A stretch of DNA of 52,729 nt from Desulfococcaceae bacterium HSG9 (GCA_030378005.1 JAUCGF010000072.1:74542-127270); one strand, 5' to 3'; positions 1 to 8,674 are shown, counted from the first letter of the stretch. Notes: generated by a model not told the origin, from the sequence alone. Program-made: numbers and translations.

Positions 1-432
1 GAAATATCAAGTACTAACTTACATTTAGATTTATATGCTATTTTTGTCAATTTCGTTTACTTTTATATGCTTTTTGTGGGATTTCACGGGATTTCACGGT
101 ATATTATGTAATCAAATCAGCATTTTAGATGATGTCCGTTGGATTTTTCAGATTGGGCGATTATTTAACGCAAATGGTACGACCTTATTATTGTCAGAGA
201 ATGTTGCGGAGTTGTATTCTTGAAAAAAGCACTGGGTTGGGTGGGGTATGCGGAAGGGTTAAAAAATTTGGCAAACAGCGGTCCGGAGTGCCTGACTTAC
301 TGTTTGGCACTCCGGCGCAAAGTGTCTGACGAAGGCTGTCCGCATAATTCGGGACAGCCATAAAAATCGGGTTTCTCGAAAATTATAATTCATGTCAATT
401 TTCCCAGCTTCAGAAACCCGATTTTTATCCTG
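1..432. other. Intergenic region with hairpins, no supported gene
   Basis: No convincing coding sequence is seen: the short open frames here lack ribosome-binding sites and family resemblance. Three inverted repeats are visible: a 10-bp stem at 283-292/306-315, an 8-bp stem at 334-341/352-359, and a 15-bp perfect stem at 362-376/412-426. The last lies just past the end of the minus-strand gene and is listed separately. A 10-base direct repeat (GGGATTTCAC twice) sits at 78-97. Confidence 0.5.
362..426 (-). terminator. Probable terminator hairpin after the propeller gene
   Basis: A perfect 15-bp inverted repeat (362-376 with 412-426) whose outer ends are A5/T5 tracts lies 7 bases beyond the stop codon of the minus-strand gene ending at 433. 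The loop is long (35 bases), which is unusual for an intrinsic terminator. The symmetric A/T tracts would allow action in both directions. Confidence 0.45.
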
Positions 433-959
433 CTATGGATAGACGTAATAAGCCACGCCTTCAAAACGCCACACATCCCCGGCCGTTTCGACAAGCGTGT
501 TTTTTTCATTTTCATCGACCGTGAAAAGATGCACTTTCAAAGCTTCACTGTAAAAACGATAAACCGGCAGCATTCCATCCTGATAATCGGCCGGAACATA
601 AAAGGCGACATCTTCATACCGCCACACATCCGCGGCGTTAGCGATCAGATGCTCTTTTTCGTTTTCATCCACAGTGAAAAGATGCGTCTGCAACGTTTCG
701 CTGTAAAAACGATGAACCGCCTGAAGCGTGGTTTTCTGCTGACGCGACGCCGCTTTATATTGATTCTGACGAAAAGCGTGCCAGGCGATGCCCTCGTCTC
801 GCCAAACAGCCGCGCCATCCGCATCTGTCAGAGCAATCAGAGTGTTTTTTTCATTTTCATCCATCGTGAAATGATGTTTTTTCGTGACATGGCAATAAAG
901 CCGAAAAACAGGATAATCCGTGTCAAGGCCTGCCGTGATAACACCGCCGCTCAGAGAAC

Positions 960-1650
960 CGGGCGTTCCGGGTGCCGGCAAGGTCAGTATGACGTCATCA
1001 CCCAGGTTATTCTGAATCTGACCGCCGTTGAGTTCCAAAGCCGATGAGCTCCAATATTCAAGATTGGTGACCATATCGCCGGCCGCAATCGTGTATTGGA
1101 AAGTCAGCGTGTCGGTTCCGCTGCCACCGTTATAATAGGCATATACAGGGACAGGCCCGCCGGTATTCAGCGCCAACAACGGCGTGCCTTTAACTGAAAC
1201 TGAATCGCTGAAATGAACTGTGAACGTAACGGCAGTGCCGATAGAGAGTGTGCCGTCCGACGCAGTCGAAGTCACATACATCACCTCGGGGTCAAGGCTC
1301 AAAGCGATGTCACCGCTCAAGGAACCGGCCGTTCCGGGTGCCGGCAAGTCCAGTATGACGTCATCACCCAGGTTATCCTGAATCTGACCGCCGTTCAATT
1401 CCAAAGCCCATTGGCTCCAGTAATCCAGTTCAGTGATGTCATCGCCGGAGGCGACCGTATATTCAAAAGTGATAATTTTCGTTCCGCTGCCACCGTTATA
1501 ATAGGCATATTCGGGGACAGGCCCGCCGGTATTCAGCGCCAACGACGGCATGCCTTTAACCCAGACCAGATAGCTGAAATGAACTGTGAGCGTAACGGCA
1601 GTGCCGATAGAGAGTGTGCCGTCCGCCGCAGTCGAAGTCACATACATCAC
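960..1650 (-). repeat. Direct duplication of the VMYVTSTA beta domain
   Basis: Two copies about 366 bases apart (122 codons) encode the tandem domains beginning VMYVTSTA. They share long identical blocks, for example around 991-1020 and 1357-1386. They are more diverged than the 1727-2402 pair, so probably an older duplication. Confidence 0.7.
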
Positions 1651-1726
1651 GGTTGCAACGGGAGCAGGACTGCCCGTAACTGTGCCAGTTTCTTGAATAT
1701 TCAGAACTGTGCCCGTTCCTTGAATA

Positions 1727-2402
1727 TTCAGATTATACGGATTTTCATCATTGTCATTATTGTCAATGCTGACAGTCGCACTTTTCGCACCGACGGATGT
1801 GGGACTGAAACGCACCGTGAAGGTGGTTGTGTCGCCCGCCGTGACAGGCGATGTCGGCTGTGTCTGAATACTGAATTGATCGGCATCAGTGCCGCCGAGG
1901 GTGAGCGATGTCGCCACCGTCAGGTCAGCATCACCGGTGTTTTCAATTGTGAAAACCGTATTCGCATCGGTATTCACCGTCTTACCGCCGAAATCGTGTG
2001 TGCCGCCGTCTGTGATATTCGCCGCGTCCAGCTTCAGGTTCATTTCAGGTGCGGGTACAGGCGTGCTCTTGCCTGTGACAATCAGATTATACGGATTTTC
2101 ATCATTGTCATTATTGTCAATGCTGACAGTCGCACTTTTCGCACCGACGGATGTGGGACTGAAACGCACCGTGAAGGTGGTTGTGTCGCCCACCGCGACA
2201 GGCGATGTCGGCTGTGTCTGAATACTGAATTGATCGGCATCAGTGCCGCCGAGGGTGAGCGGTGTCGCCATCGTCAGGTCGGCATCACCGGTGTTTTCAA
2301 TCGTGAAAACCGCATTCGCATCGGTATTCACCGTCTTACCGCCGAAATTGTGTGTGCCGCCGTCTGTGATATTTGTCGCGCCCAGCTTCAGGTTCATTTC
2401 AG
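1727..2402 (-). repeat. Direct duplication of the HYDIN-like domain at DNA level
   Basis: The segment 1727-2045 recurs almost base for base at 2081-2402 (offset 354 bases, 118 codons). It encodes the two tandem domains beginning APEMNLKL. The near-identity including silent positions points to recent duplication or gene conversion. Confidence 0.8.
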
Positions 2403-3629
2403 GTGCGGTTAATTTAACAATATAGCCATCCAATGGTAACGTACCGCCCATATATGGGTTACTGTCGCTGTCGAAAGCAAGCACATAGACCATAGGGAAC
2501 GTGCCGCTGTTTCCCACTGCGCTCCAGGCGGAACCGTCCCATTTGGTGATAATGGAAGTGGAACCGCCGCCCGCGCCGTTCGCATACAGGTTGCCGGCAC
2601 TGTCGAAAGCCAGCGCAGTGACACTGTTGTCCATGCCTTTTCCCACTGCGCTCCAATCGGAGCCGTCCAATTTGGCAATATAGTCAGCATCGGCGACTCC
2701 GCCGGCATTAGTGAACCTGCCGCCCGCATACAGGTTGCCGTCGCTGTCGAAAGCAAGCGCATAGACCCAACCGTTCAAGCCTCCTCCCACTGCGCTCTAT
2801 TTGGAGTCGTCCCATTTGGCAATGTTAGCAGTACCAGCGACTCCGCCGGCATCAGTGAATTCACCACCCACATACAGGTTGCCGTCTCTGTCGAAAGTCA
2901 GCGCCCTGACATTATTGTTCAAGCCTCCTCCCACTGCGCTCCAAGCGGAGCCGTTCCATTTGGCAATTTTAGCAGTACCAGCGACTCCGTCGGCCTTAGT
3001 GAACCTGCCGCCCGCATACAGGTTGCCGTCGTTGTCGAACGCCAGCACATCGACATAAAAATCCATGCCGGTTCCCAGGGCGCTCCAGTCGGAGCCGTCC
3101 CATTTGGCAATTCGGTTTGCAGAGACTCCGCCGGCATCAGTGAACTCACCGCCCGCATACAGGTTGCCGTCGCTGTCGAAAACAAGCGCAAAGACAGATT
3201 TGTCCATGCCGCTTCCCACTGCGCTCCAAGCGGAGCCGTCCCATTTGGCAATATAGTCAGCCTTGGTGACTTCGCCGGCATCAGTGAAACCGCCGCCCGC
3301 ATACAGGTTGCCGTCGCCGTCGAATACAAGATCAGCGACATTCGCGTTCAAGCCGGCTCCCAGGGTGCTCCACTCATCCGACGAAGCCGGGGATGCGATC
3401 AGCCCTGCCATGAAAATTGCAACGCATAGAAATATCAGCGTTTTCTTAGGCGGTGTTTTGTGGGAGATTTCAGTTTTAAACGATAATCTGTCTTTTTTCA
3501 TTTTTCCATTAAACATTGTTACCTCCGTTTTTATGTAAATTTAATTTTTAACCACAGTTCCATTGTTTTCGATAATCTTTTTCTCCCGATTGCCCTCCTT
3601 CCTTGGGTTTCAGTGTGGCAACGCAAATT

Positions 3630-3776
3630 CAGTAGATCGAAAAGTTCCTTAAAAGTTCCATAGGAACGACATATTTGTAGCAGATACGGGGGATTCGGAT
3701 TCTACAAATATGCCGCTCCTACGGAGCTGAAAACAGATAGGCCGTCGTCACCTTTCAAAAACTTTTCGATCTACTG
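3630..3776. repeat. CAGTAGAT-family miniature inverted-repeat element, copy 1
   Basis: Perfect 17-bp terminal inverted repeats (3630-3646 and 3760-3776) bound a 147-base non-coding element. Direct AAATT repeats immediately outside (3625-3629 and 3777-3781) look like a 5-base target duplication. Inside is a second inverted repeat around ATATTTGTAG. It lies between the propeller gene start and the 3862-4206 repeat. Confidence 0.7.
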
Positions 3777-3861
3777 AAATTTATAAATGTTTGCGTCAGA
3801 ATGCACCAAATTTAAAAATCAACAGCCGGCAGGTGCGTCAGGCGACAGTCGTAAAGTGTAA

Positions 3862-4206
3862 ACCGGCAAATGAAAAATGCCGGGCCATTATAAAAAATGA
3901 CGCGTTCAAACACCTATATATTAATGCAAATTGAATGCCATGATGTCAGATAAAAAAATAATAGATAATAACTATTTGAAATTACTGAATTTAAAAAAAA
4001 TATGAGAGGGATTGTGGGAGAAATGGGTAGATTATGAAATGGGAAAATATATTTACACACAGGTCATTTTTGTCGATATAACCATTTGTAATTATTATGT
4101 TTAATTGCATTTAGGAAAATAAATTCCTGTTTGGGAAAACAGATTCCTGTTTTTATTCTGAGCCGGAACGGCAAATCTGACATTTTCGGTTTTCCGTAGA
4201 TATTAT
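3862..4206 (-). ncRNA. Copy A of a dispersed non-coding repeat with conserved hairpins (candidate structured RNA)
   Basis: Read on the minus strand, this segment aligns along its whole length with 18074-18578 on the plus strand, with many scattered substitutions. Twin hairpins (4136-4142/4147-4153 and 4113-4117/4124-4128) and a distal hairpin (3863-3868/3878-3883) are kept in both copies. Between copies the stems show a G-C to A-U double change and A-U/G-U swaps that preserve pairing only if this strand is RNA. No open frame explains the conservation. It lies upstream of the 3516 gene in the same relative orientation as copy B lies upstream of the 18767 gene. Transcription is inferred; a DNA-level mobile repeat is the alternative. 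Confidence 0.4.
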
Positions 4207-4574
4207 CAGTAGATCGAAAATGCCTGAAAATACGACATGGAGCGCAAAAATTAAGCGCAGCGGTTTTTTGCCGGCCCCTGAATCCGCAGCCTTTTCGGGT
4301 GGCGATGCAAAAAATCAGTAGATGGAAAATTCCTGAAAATACGACATGGAGCGCAAAAATTAAGCGAAGCGGTTTTTTGCCGGCCCCTGAATCCGCAGCC
4401 TTTCCGGGTGGCGATGCAAAAATCAGTAGATCGAAAATGCCTGAAAATACGACATGGAGCGCAAAAATTAAGCGCAGCGGTTTTTTGCCGGCCCCTGAAT
4501 CCGCAGCCTTTCCGGGTGGCGATGCAAAAAATCGCTTCGCTTAATTTTTGCGCTCCTGAACTTTCCATCTACTG
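4207..4574. repeat. CAGTAGAT-family element with triplicated left arm, copy 2
   Basis: Three tandem copies of a ~108-base left arm begin at 4207, 4316 and 4424. Each starts CAGTAGAT and contains GAGCGCAAAAATTAAGCG plus GCCGGCCCCTGAATC. Only the last is followed by a right arm (about 4532-4574) that is its reverse complement and ends ATCTACTG. The element abuts the end of repeat copy A. The open frames across it on both strands are by-products of the repeat. Confidence 0.8.
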
Positions 4575-4603
4575 ATAATTATCTGGCACAAGGAGAGATT
4601 GAG

Positions 4604-4966
4604 ATGGAGAGAACGAACTGTCGAGAACAAAACTATCATTCCGCCGTTTGACAAAGCCGCCTTGACCGGGTATATCACACAGTATCCCGAACCGACTTCC
4701 GGCAGTATAATCCCACCACAGTGTATGACCAGTATAAATTCAACTATCTTATGTGAGCTTATAGGTATAACTTACTCAAGCTTAACACCCCTCAAATGGA
4801 GCGAAAGCTGTTAAAGATTCAGCAAGAACATCAATATAGGACTGAAAATCATTTTAAATTTCAAACAGCTCTATGGCCAAGTACTTACTTGACACCTACA
4901 AGCAGTTTGATATATAACAAACATTTTTTGTTCCGGCCCGGTGCATTGAGAATTATCAGTAGATGA
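4604..4966 (+). pseudogene. Broken orphan reading frame between two miniature elements
   Basis: ATG 4604 is preceded by a good ribosome-binding site (AAGGAGAG, 8 bases away). One frame continues for 120 codons to a TGA at 4964 that lies inside the next miniature element. It is interrupted only by two in-frame TGA codons, after about residues 15 and 51. The last third (LLKLNTPQMERKLLKIQQEH region) looks protein-like, but I do not recognise a family. Flanking by elements ending at 4574 and starting at 4951 suggests a gene fragment caught between insertions. Confidence 0.35.
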
Positions 4967-5090
4967 AAAGTTCAGGAGTGCAAAAATTAAGCGAAGCGGT
5001 TTTTTACATCTGGCACCCGGCAAAAAACCGCTGCGCTTAATTTTTGCGCTCCGTGCCATATTTTCAGGCATTTTTCATCTACTGATAATT
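4951..5090. repeat. CAGTAGAT-family miniature element, copy 3
   Basis: A 140-base near-palindrome runs from AATTATCAGTAGAT to ATCTACTGATAATT. The internal arms are GCAAAAATTAAGCG and CGCTTAATTTTTGC, so it could fold into one long hairpin if transcribed. It supplies the stop codon of the broken frame at 4604-4966. Confidence 0.75.
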
Positions 5091-5155
5091 TGGCAAATCA
5101 AAAAAACAATTATCCGGTATTTTTTATAGAAAAGTGCAATGACAATTTTTGAAAG

Positions 5156-5231
5156 GTGATTCGTGAAACGTGATTCGTGAAACATGAAACGTGATGCGTG
5201 AATTCACGTTTCACGTTTCACGCATCACGCG
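5156..5231. repeat. GTGAAACGTGATTCGTGAAAC palindromic repeat
   Basis: A run of GTGAAACGTGAT-like words is followed by their reverse complement around a GAATTC centre (about 5200-5205), giving an imperfect hairpin of roughly 26 bp per arm. A shorter copy is at 11414-11453. It sits at the broken 3' end of the VIT/VWA pseudogene. Confidence 0.6.
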
Positions 5232-5267
5232 TCGCCCTCATTCCTTATCTGAACGTTTATACCAGTA

Positions 5268-6238
5268 TCATGCTGTACCAAGCCGGCAAGAGCGCTCCTT
5301 TTTTATCAAATTCAACTTAGAAGTGCCGGCAAACAAAATCACATTGAACCGGTCTTTGCCTTGCAAGCCGCCGATCAGACGGGTGAGCAGTTTTTTGGAT
5401 GTATTGAGCGGAAAACCGTTCATAGAACCGGAAATATCCACCACAAAAATATACTCGCGCGCCGGCAGATTGGCCGGTTTGACCCTTGCGGGCGGCTGCA
5501 TCATCATCAGGAAAAAATTATCATTTTGGCCGCGGACGTGCACACCGCTTCCTGAAGCTCCATTCCGGCTGCCAGATTGACATTGATACTGAAAGTTGTA
5601 GGCGACGTAACGCCCTGTTTCAGATACGGATTTTTAATCCAGCGGTCGGTTTCGGGTGCGGTAGCCGCGGGTTGGTCGGAAAAACGCGGACCCACCACAG
5701 TGGGATAAACAAATTCATAAATGCTGTCCGCAGGCTCTAAAAGCTCGGAGTAATGCAGCTCAATCGCAATCAGATCGCCCGGCATGATATTGGCCACATT
5801 CATGCTGAACACATTGGGACGTTGCTGTTTTAGCAAAGATGCGCTCTTGCCCTGTTTCTTAGCGGCGTCAAAGGTTTGCTGGGCTTTTTTGCGCTCCTTG
5901 ATTTCAGCCTTGATAACATTTTCGCCGATTATCATGGTCATGCCATGTACGGCCGCGCGAGTGGAAGCTGGAAAAATATAGCGCGCATTGATTGGTTGAG
6001 GACCATCATTGGAATAGGTCTGCCGGATCACGACATCCGCGATCACACCATTGATATTGACCTCAGCATGGGTTGATTTTAAAGGAAACTGTTCTAGGCC
6101 GGTTTCCTCGCTTTGGATAAAAAAGTAGGGTGACAGGGTTTTAGACGGGGCCGTTTTACACATTCCCACCGACGGGAAGCACAATAAAAGGCCGATAAAT
6201 ACGACGACGATAAAAAGTTGGGGTTGTTTGGACATCAT
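5268..6238 (-). pseudogene. VIT/VWA-domain protein, internally deleted, frameshifted and truncated
   Basis: The gene starts at ATG 6238 with a signal peptide (hydrophobic residues about 8-26). An intact vault/inter-alpha-trypsin (VIT) domain follows, including the KERKKAQQTFDAAKKQGK segment typical of bacterial VIT proteins. Near residue 228 the frame shifts and reads to a stop at 5507. The neighbouring frame resumes with NFFLMMMQPPARVKP and the VWA MIDAS motif FVVDISGSMNGFPL. Intact relatives carry roughly 80-90 residues between these parts, so a deletion is likely. The VWA domain then breaks off after FNVILFAGTS, and the family sequence is lost about 5310. The intact family is membrane- or envelope-associated with metal-dependent adhesion. 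This copy should be non-functional. Confidence 0.75.
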
Positions 6239-6477
6239 TCTTTCCTCCTTGCTGCAATTAAAATTAGTGTCAATGCGGTTTGTTTAGGGGCGCAATTAAT
6301 TTTTGCGAGGCCCTCATACCGCGCTTCAAAGTTAATTAGATAATGCGCATTGGAGATGAAAAAATGATGAAGTGAAAATGAAAAAATGATGAAAAATGAT
6401 TTTATGTCTTGATTTGCATTTTGATTGTTTTTCTAAATTAACGAAATTTGTATAAAATATAACTACTTATTAATAAT
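6239..6477. other. AT-rich intergenic stretch
   Basis: The upstream region of the VIT/VWA pseudogene. It contains a short tandem ATGAAAAAATGATGA-type repeat (about 6355-6400). The ribosome-binding site for the 6238 start is GGAGGA, read on minus. No gene is seen. Confidence 0.4.
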
Positions 6478-6790
6478 TTAAAAGAACGTGATAACATAAA
6501 ACATTTTTTTAAGCCGGCTCAGTTGTGCAAATTTTATCCGCCATTGCGTTTTTTGGCAGGCTAATATGAAAAAATGTAGAGGCAATCCCTTGTGGTTTCC
6601 CAATGTACAGGCGACACTTTCATAACGCCATTCTGAAATGGTCAACAAATGGGTTTTTTCATTGGTTTGAAAGCGAATGAGTTTCAGGTTATCAGCAAAA
6701 TTACAGCGATGACTCTTGAGCCTCTTGCCAAAAAGCCTGTTCGCATGGCGATTAAAAATTGATTCGGCTGGCGGAATCCGACTTTTCGCT
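6478..6790 (-). pseudogene. Remnant of a DUF5648-type protein end
   Basis: A start-less minus-strand frame of about 100 codons ends at TAA 6478-6480. Its middle (TNEKTHLLTIS...WRYESVA...LPLHFF) matches the DUF5648 pattern seen intact in the 433-3516 gene (DENEKxHL...WRYEDVAFYV...LPVYRFY). The 5' side is cut by a CAGTAGAT-family half element at 6781-6827. This is a weak family call from pattern only. Confidence 0.35.
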
Positions 6791-6828
6791 TAATTTTTGC
6801 GCTCCTGAACTTTCCATCTACTGATAAT
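6781..6828. repeat. CAGTAGAT-family half element (right arm only)
   Basis: CGCTTAATTTTTGCGCTCC followed by ATCTACTGATAAT matches the right arm of the full elements at 4207-4574 and 7477-7646. No left arm is found upstream. Confidence 0.65.
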
Positions 6829-6969
6829 CGAAAGAAAAGAAAAAAAAGCCAGACTCAATTTTTCTCTGTCCGTATAGTTGAAATTTTTCGATCACCAGAG
6901 TATGATCGGCGAAATATTCTGAATCTGAATGAATTGATAAATGGTGAAAAGCGTAGCAAGGATAATCAA

Positions 6970-7326
6970 ATGAAAACGATACCGAGCGGTCAATTGGAGA
7001 AATTGAACCGGATCTGCATGGAGATCCTCAAATCGTATCACGAAGCGATCGGCGTTGCACTTATGGCGCTGGATTGCGGGTGTGTCAAAGTCAGCGGTGT
7101 CTCCGCCAAAGGCGATCCGGTAGGAAAGATGTCGGAAGTGACCAGAGATCACCTGTCTCGATCCGGCACCCCTATTTGTCTTGCATGTCGAAAAAAGGGG
7201 TGGATGAACCGAGTTGTCCGCAGGGAAATTTTCTGGCCCGGTTCTGAAGATGAAAAACCGGATAAAAAGTTACGGATGAAAATCGGTCACCGCGTGTTTG
7301 GGGCCAAATATTCCGATAAAGACTGA
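6970..7326 (+). CDS. Small conserved-looking cysteine protein, function unknown
   Basis: 118 residues. I chose ATG 6970 because AAGGA lies 7 bases upstream; an upstream in-frame ATG at 6934 has no such site. The N-terminal half is helical and amphipathic. CxC at residues 36/38 and CxxC at 70/73 could together bind a metal ion such as zinc, and the C-terminus is basic. There is no signal peptide or membrane segment. The frame is clean and its codon use resembles the neighbours, so it is probably real although isolated among repeats. I do not recognise a named family. Confidence 0.6.
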   Translation: MKTIPSGQLEKLNRICMEILKSYHEAIGVALMALDCGCVKVSGVSAKGDPVGKMSEVTRDHLSRSGTPICLACRKKGWMNRVVRREIFWPGSEDEKPDKKLRMKIGHRVFGAKYSDKD

Positions 7327-7373
7327 ACCCTTAGCTCGTATGGTTCATAAAAAATGGAAAGATAATATAGGTA

Positions 7374-7394
7374 CTCGACAGTCATAAGTTCTAT
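7374..7394 (+). repeat. CTCGxCAGTCATAAGTT half repeat
   Basis: CTCGACAGTCATAAGTTC here matches the left terminal repeat of the inserted element at 18380-18515, with one or two differences. No partner arm is found nearby, so it is probably a remnant. Confidence 0.4.
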
Positions 7395-7476
7395 ATATTT
7401 GGGATTGTGGACCCAATGGCCGTAAAAAATGCTTGGATAGACGTATATCCCCGCTCAATATTTGGTATGACAAAGC

Positions 7477-7646
7477 ATTATCAGTAGATGGAAAATGCCT
7501 GAGAATACGGCATGGAGCGCAAAAATTAAGCGAAGCGGTTTTGGTTTTTTGCCGGCCCCTGAATCAGCAAGCCTCTGGGTCGAATCGGATACTGAAAATC
7601 GTTTCACTTAATTTTTGCGCTCCTAAAGTTTCCATCTACTGATAAT
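7477..7646. repeat. CAGTAGAT-family miniature element, copy 4
   Basis: A 170-base element from ATTATCAGTAGATGG to CCATCTACTGATAAT. Its internal inverted arms (GAGCGCAAAAATTAAGCG / CACTTAATTTTTGCGCTC) and the GCCGGCCCCTGAATC word are shared with the 4207-4574 copy. Confidence 0.75.
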
Positions 7647-7661
7647 AGTGTTTGAATTTAA

Positions 7662-7717
7662 TATTGTCTGACGCAAATGTGATTATCAGCCGCAAGGCTG
7701 ATTCAGTCAAGACAATA
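7662..7717 (+). other. Nested hairpin with GCAA tetraloop upstream of the kor operon
   Basis: The outer stem TATTGTCT/AGACAATA (7662-7669 with 7710-7717) encloses a perfect 7-bp stem ATCAGCC/GGCTGAT (7685-7691 with 7696-7702). That inner stem is closed by GCAA, a GNRA tetraloop. It lies about 220 bases before the first gene of the kor operon. A structured leader, a small RNA or another mobile repeat are all possible. Confidence 0.4.
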
Positions 7718-7840
7718 ATGAACACGTTCAAAGAGGGACCGGTGATGATAGCATATTTTAAATGATCAATGTAATCGAAGTGTGACGTGCCTGAACCATA
7801 GACTTGCATAAGCATATTTACTGCAATCCGTTTAAAATCC

Positions 7841-7867
7841 TTGACATGTTATATAACTACGAATAAT
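7841..7867 (+). promoter_or_regulatory. Possible sigma-70 promoter for the kor operon
   Basis: Consensus TTGACA at 7841-7846 and AATAAT (5 of 6) at 7862-7867 are separated by 15 bases, about 70 bases before the first gene. The short spacing makes this tentative. Confidence 0.3.
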
Positions 7868-7935
7868 TAGTAAGTTTATGGTGATTACAAATTTTCCAAA
7901 ATATAAACCCAATATAAATAGGCGGTAACGTAATA

Positions 7936-8640
7936 TTGGAACCTGACTTAGACGGAATTGTAATTATAGCAGGTGCTTATGGCAGTGGCAAAACCGAGGT
8001 CGCTATCAATTTGGCGGTGAATCGGAAACGTGCGGGCTATGATGTGAAAGTCGCCGATCTTGATTTGGTCAATCCCTATTTCAGAACACGCGAAGCCGCC
8101 GCCTTGTTCAATCGTTGGGGAATTGAATTAATTGTTCCGGCACAGGAATGGTTGCAGGCCGATTTGCCTATTCTGTCACCGGCTGTATCCGGTTTGATTC
8201 GTCAGGCCGGACAATTGACCATTCTCGACGCCGGCGGCGATGATGCCGGTGCAACAGTATTGGCAGCTTTGGCGGATGCATTTGTCGGCAAGACGGTTCG
8301 GATGCTTCAGGTGGTCAATCCGTATCGTCCTACGACTGATACAATTGACAAATGTTTACAAATCAAAGCTGAAATCGAAGCGGCATCAGGAATCGCCATT
8401 AACGGCTTGGTCAGCAATGCCAATTTGATGGACGAAACGACTGCGGATGATTTATATAGCGGCTATGATTTTGTCAGCGAACTGAGCCGCCTGACGAATC
8501 TGCCGATTGAGTTTGTAACGGCTGCGCAAGAGTTGCTGCCGGAATTAAATTTGAATCGTTTTCTGACACCTGTTTTACCCATTGTTAGGCAACTGACGCC
8601 TCCCTGGCGTAAAGCCGGCGTTATAAAGTGTAAAAACTGA
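7936..8640 (+). CDS. P-loop ATPase (CobQ/MinD-like) leading the kor operon
   Basis: 234 residues starting with TTG at 7936. Walker A is GAYGSGKT (residues 13-20), followed by an ADLDLVNPYFRTREA segment and LDAGGDDAGA as the Walker B-like strand, as in small MinD/CobB-type NTPases. There is no membrane segment. It is followed after 34 bases by the ferredoxin subunit gene, with which it is probably co-transcribed. In sulfate reducers such an ATPase often accompanies 2-oxoacid oxidoreductase genes, perhaps in cluster or cofactor maturation, but its biochemical role is not established. The NTP-binding fold is secure; the function is not. Confidence 0.8.
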   Translation: MEPDLDGIVIIAGAYGSGKTEVAINLAVNRKRAGYDVKVADLDLVNPYFRTREAAALFNRWGIELIVPAQEWLQADLPILSPAVSGLIRQAGQLTILDAGGDDAGATVLAALADAFVGKTVRMLQVVNPYRPTTDTIDKCLQIKAEIEAASGIAINGLVSNANLMDETTADDLYSGYDFVSELSRLTNLPIEFVTAAQELLPELNLNRFLTPVLPIVRQLTPPWRKAGVIKCKN

Positions 8641-8674
8641 CCGAAAATTAAAATTGAACGGAGAGAAGTAGCAA

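Larger units (their letters stand above)
433..3516 (-). pseudogene. Secreted seven-blade propeller / Ig-like / DUF5648 protein, interrupted by an in-frame amber codon
   Basis: One continuous minus-strand frame of 1,028 codons is split only by a TAG at 2797-2799. It starts at ATG 3516 with GGAGG (3521-3526) upstream. The N-terminus has a basic stretch and hydrophobic core (about residues 25-46), so export is likely. Seven ~40-residue blades follow, with the pattern AKWDGSxWSAVG...FDxDGNLYAGG. The TAG replaces the TGG of the conserved WSAVG strand in the fourth/fifth blade. Then come two nearly identical ~118-residue HYDIN/choice-of-anchor-like domains, two ~122-residue beta domains of the type common in large surface proteins, and three C-terminal DUF5648 repeats (HLFTVDENEK...WRxExVAxYV). 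The likely role is surface display or carbohydrate/adhesion binding, inferred from architecture only. It could still be made by readthrough or as two pieces; a sequencing error at one base is also possible. Confidence 0.75.

Noticed and set aside
35..329. Two short overlapping frames at the window start
   Set aside because: No ribosome-binding site, and no coding pattern; one runs through a hairpin.
1213..2412. 399-codon plus-strand frame
   Set aside because: It is the antisense shadow of the propeller/adhesin gene. It repeats because that gene repeats, and it lacks a ribosome-binding site and family resemblance.
2797..2799. Amber recoding (pyrrolysine) in the propeller gene
   Set aside because: The position is a conserved Trp of the blade; other blades use TGG, so a point mutation is simpler. 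No Pyl genes are seen.
4251..4568. Frames on both strands with a threefold amino-acid repeat
   Set aside because: They arise only from the triplicated miniature element; the same bases read as repeats on both strands.
4207..4574. Possible CRISPR array
   Set aside because: Units are about 108 bases and similar throughout, with no short repeat/unique spacer alternation and no cas genes.
4604..4966. UGA recoding as selenocysteine or tryptophan
   Set aside because: No SECIS-like hairpin was recognised after either TGA, and other genes in the window use TGA as a normal stop (for example korB's neighbour at 8638-8640).
7433..7642. 69-codon plus-strand frame
   Set aside because: It lies almost entirely inside the miniature element at 7477-7646.
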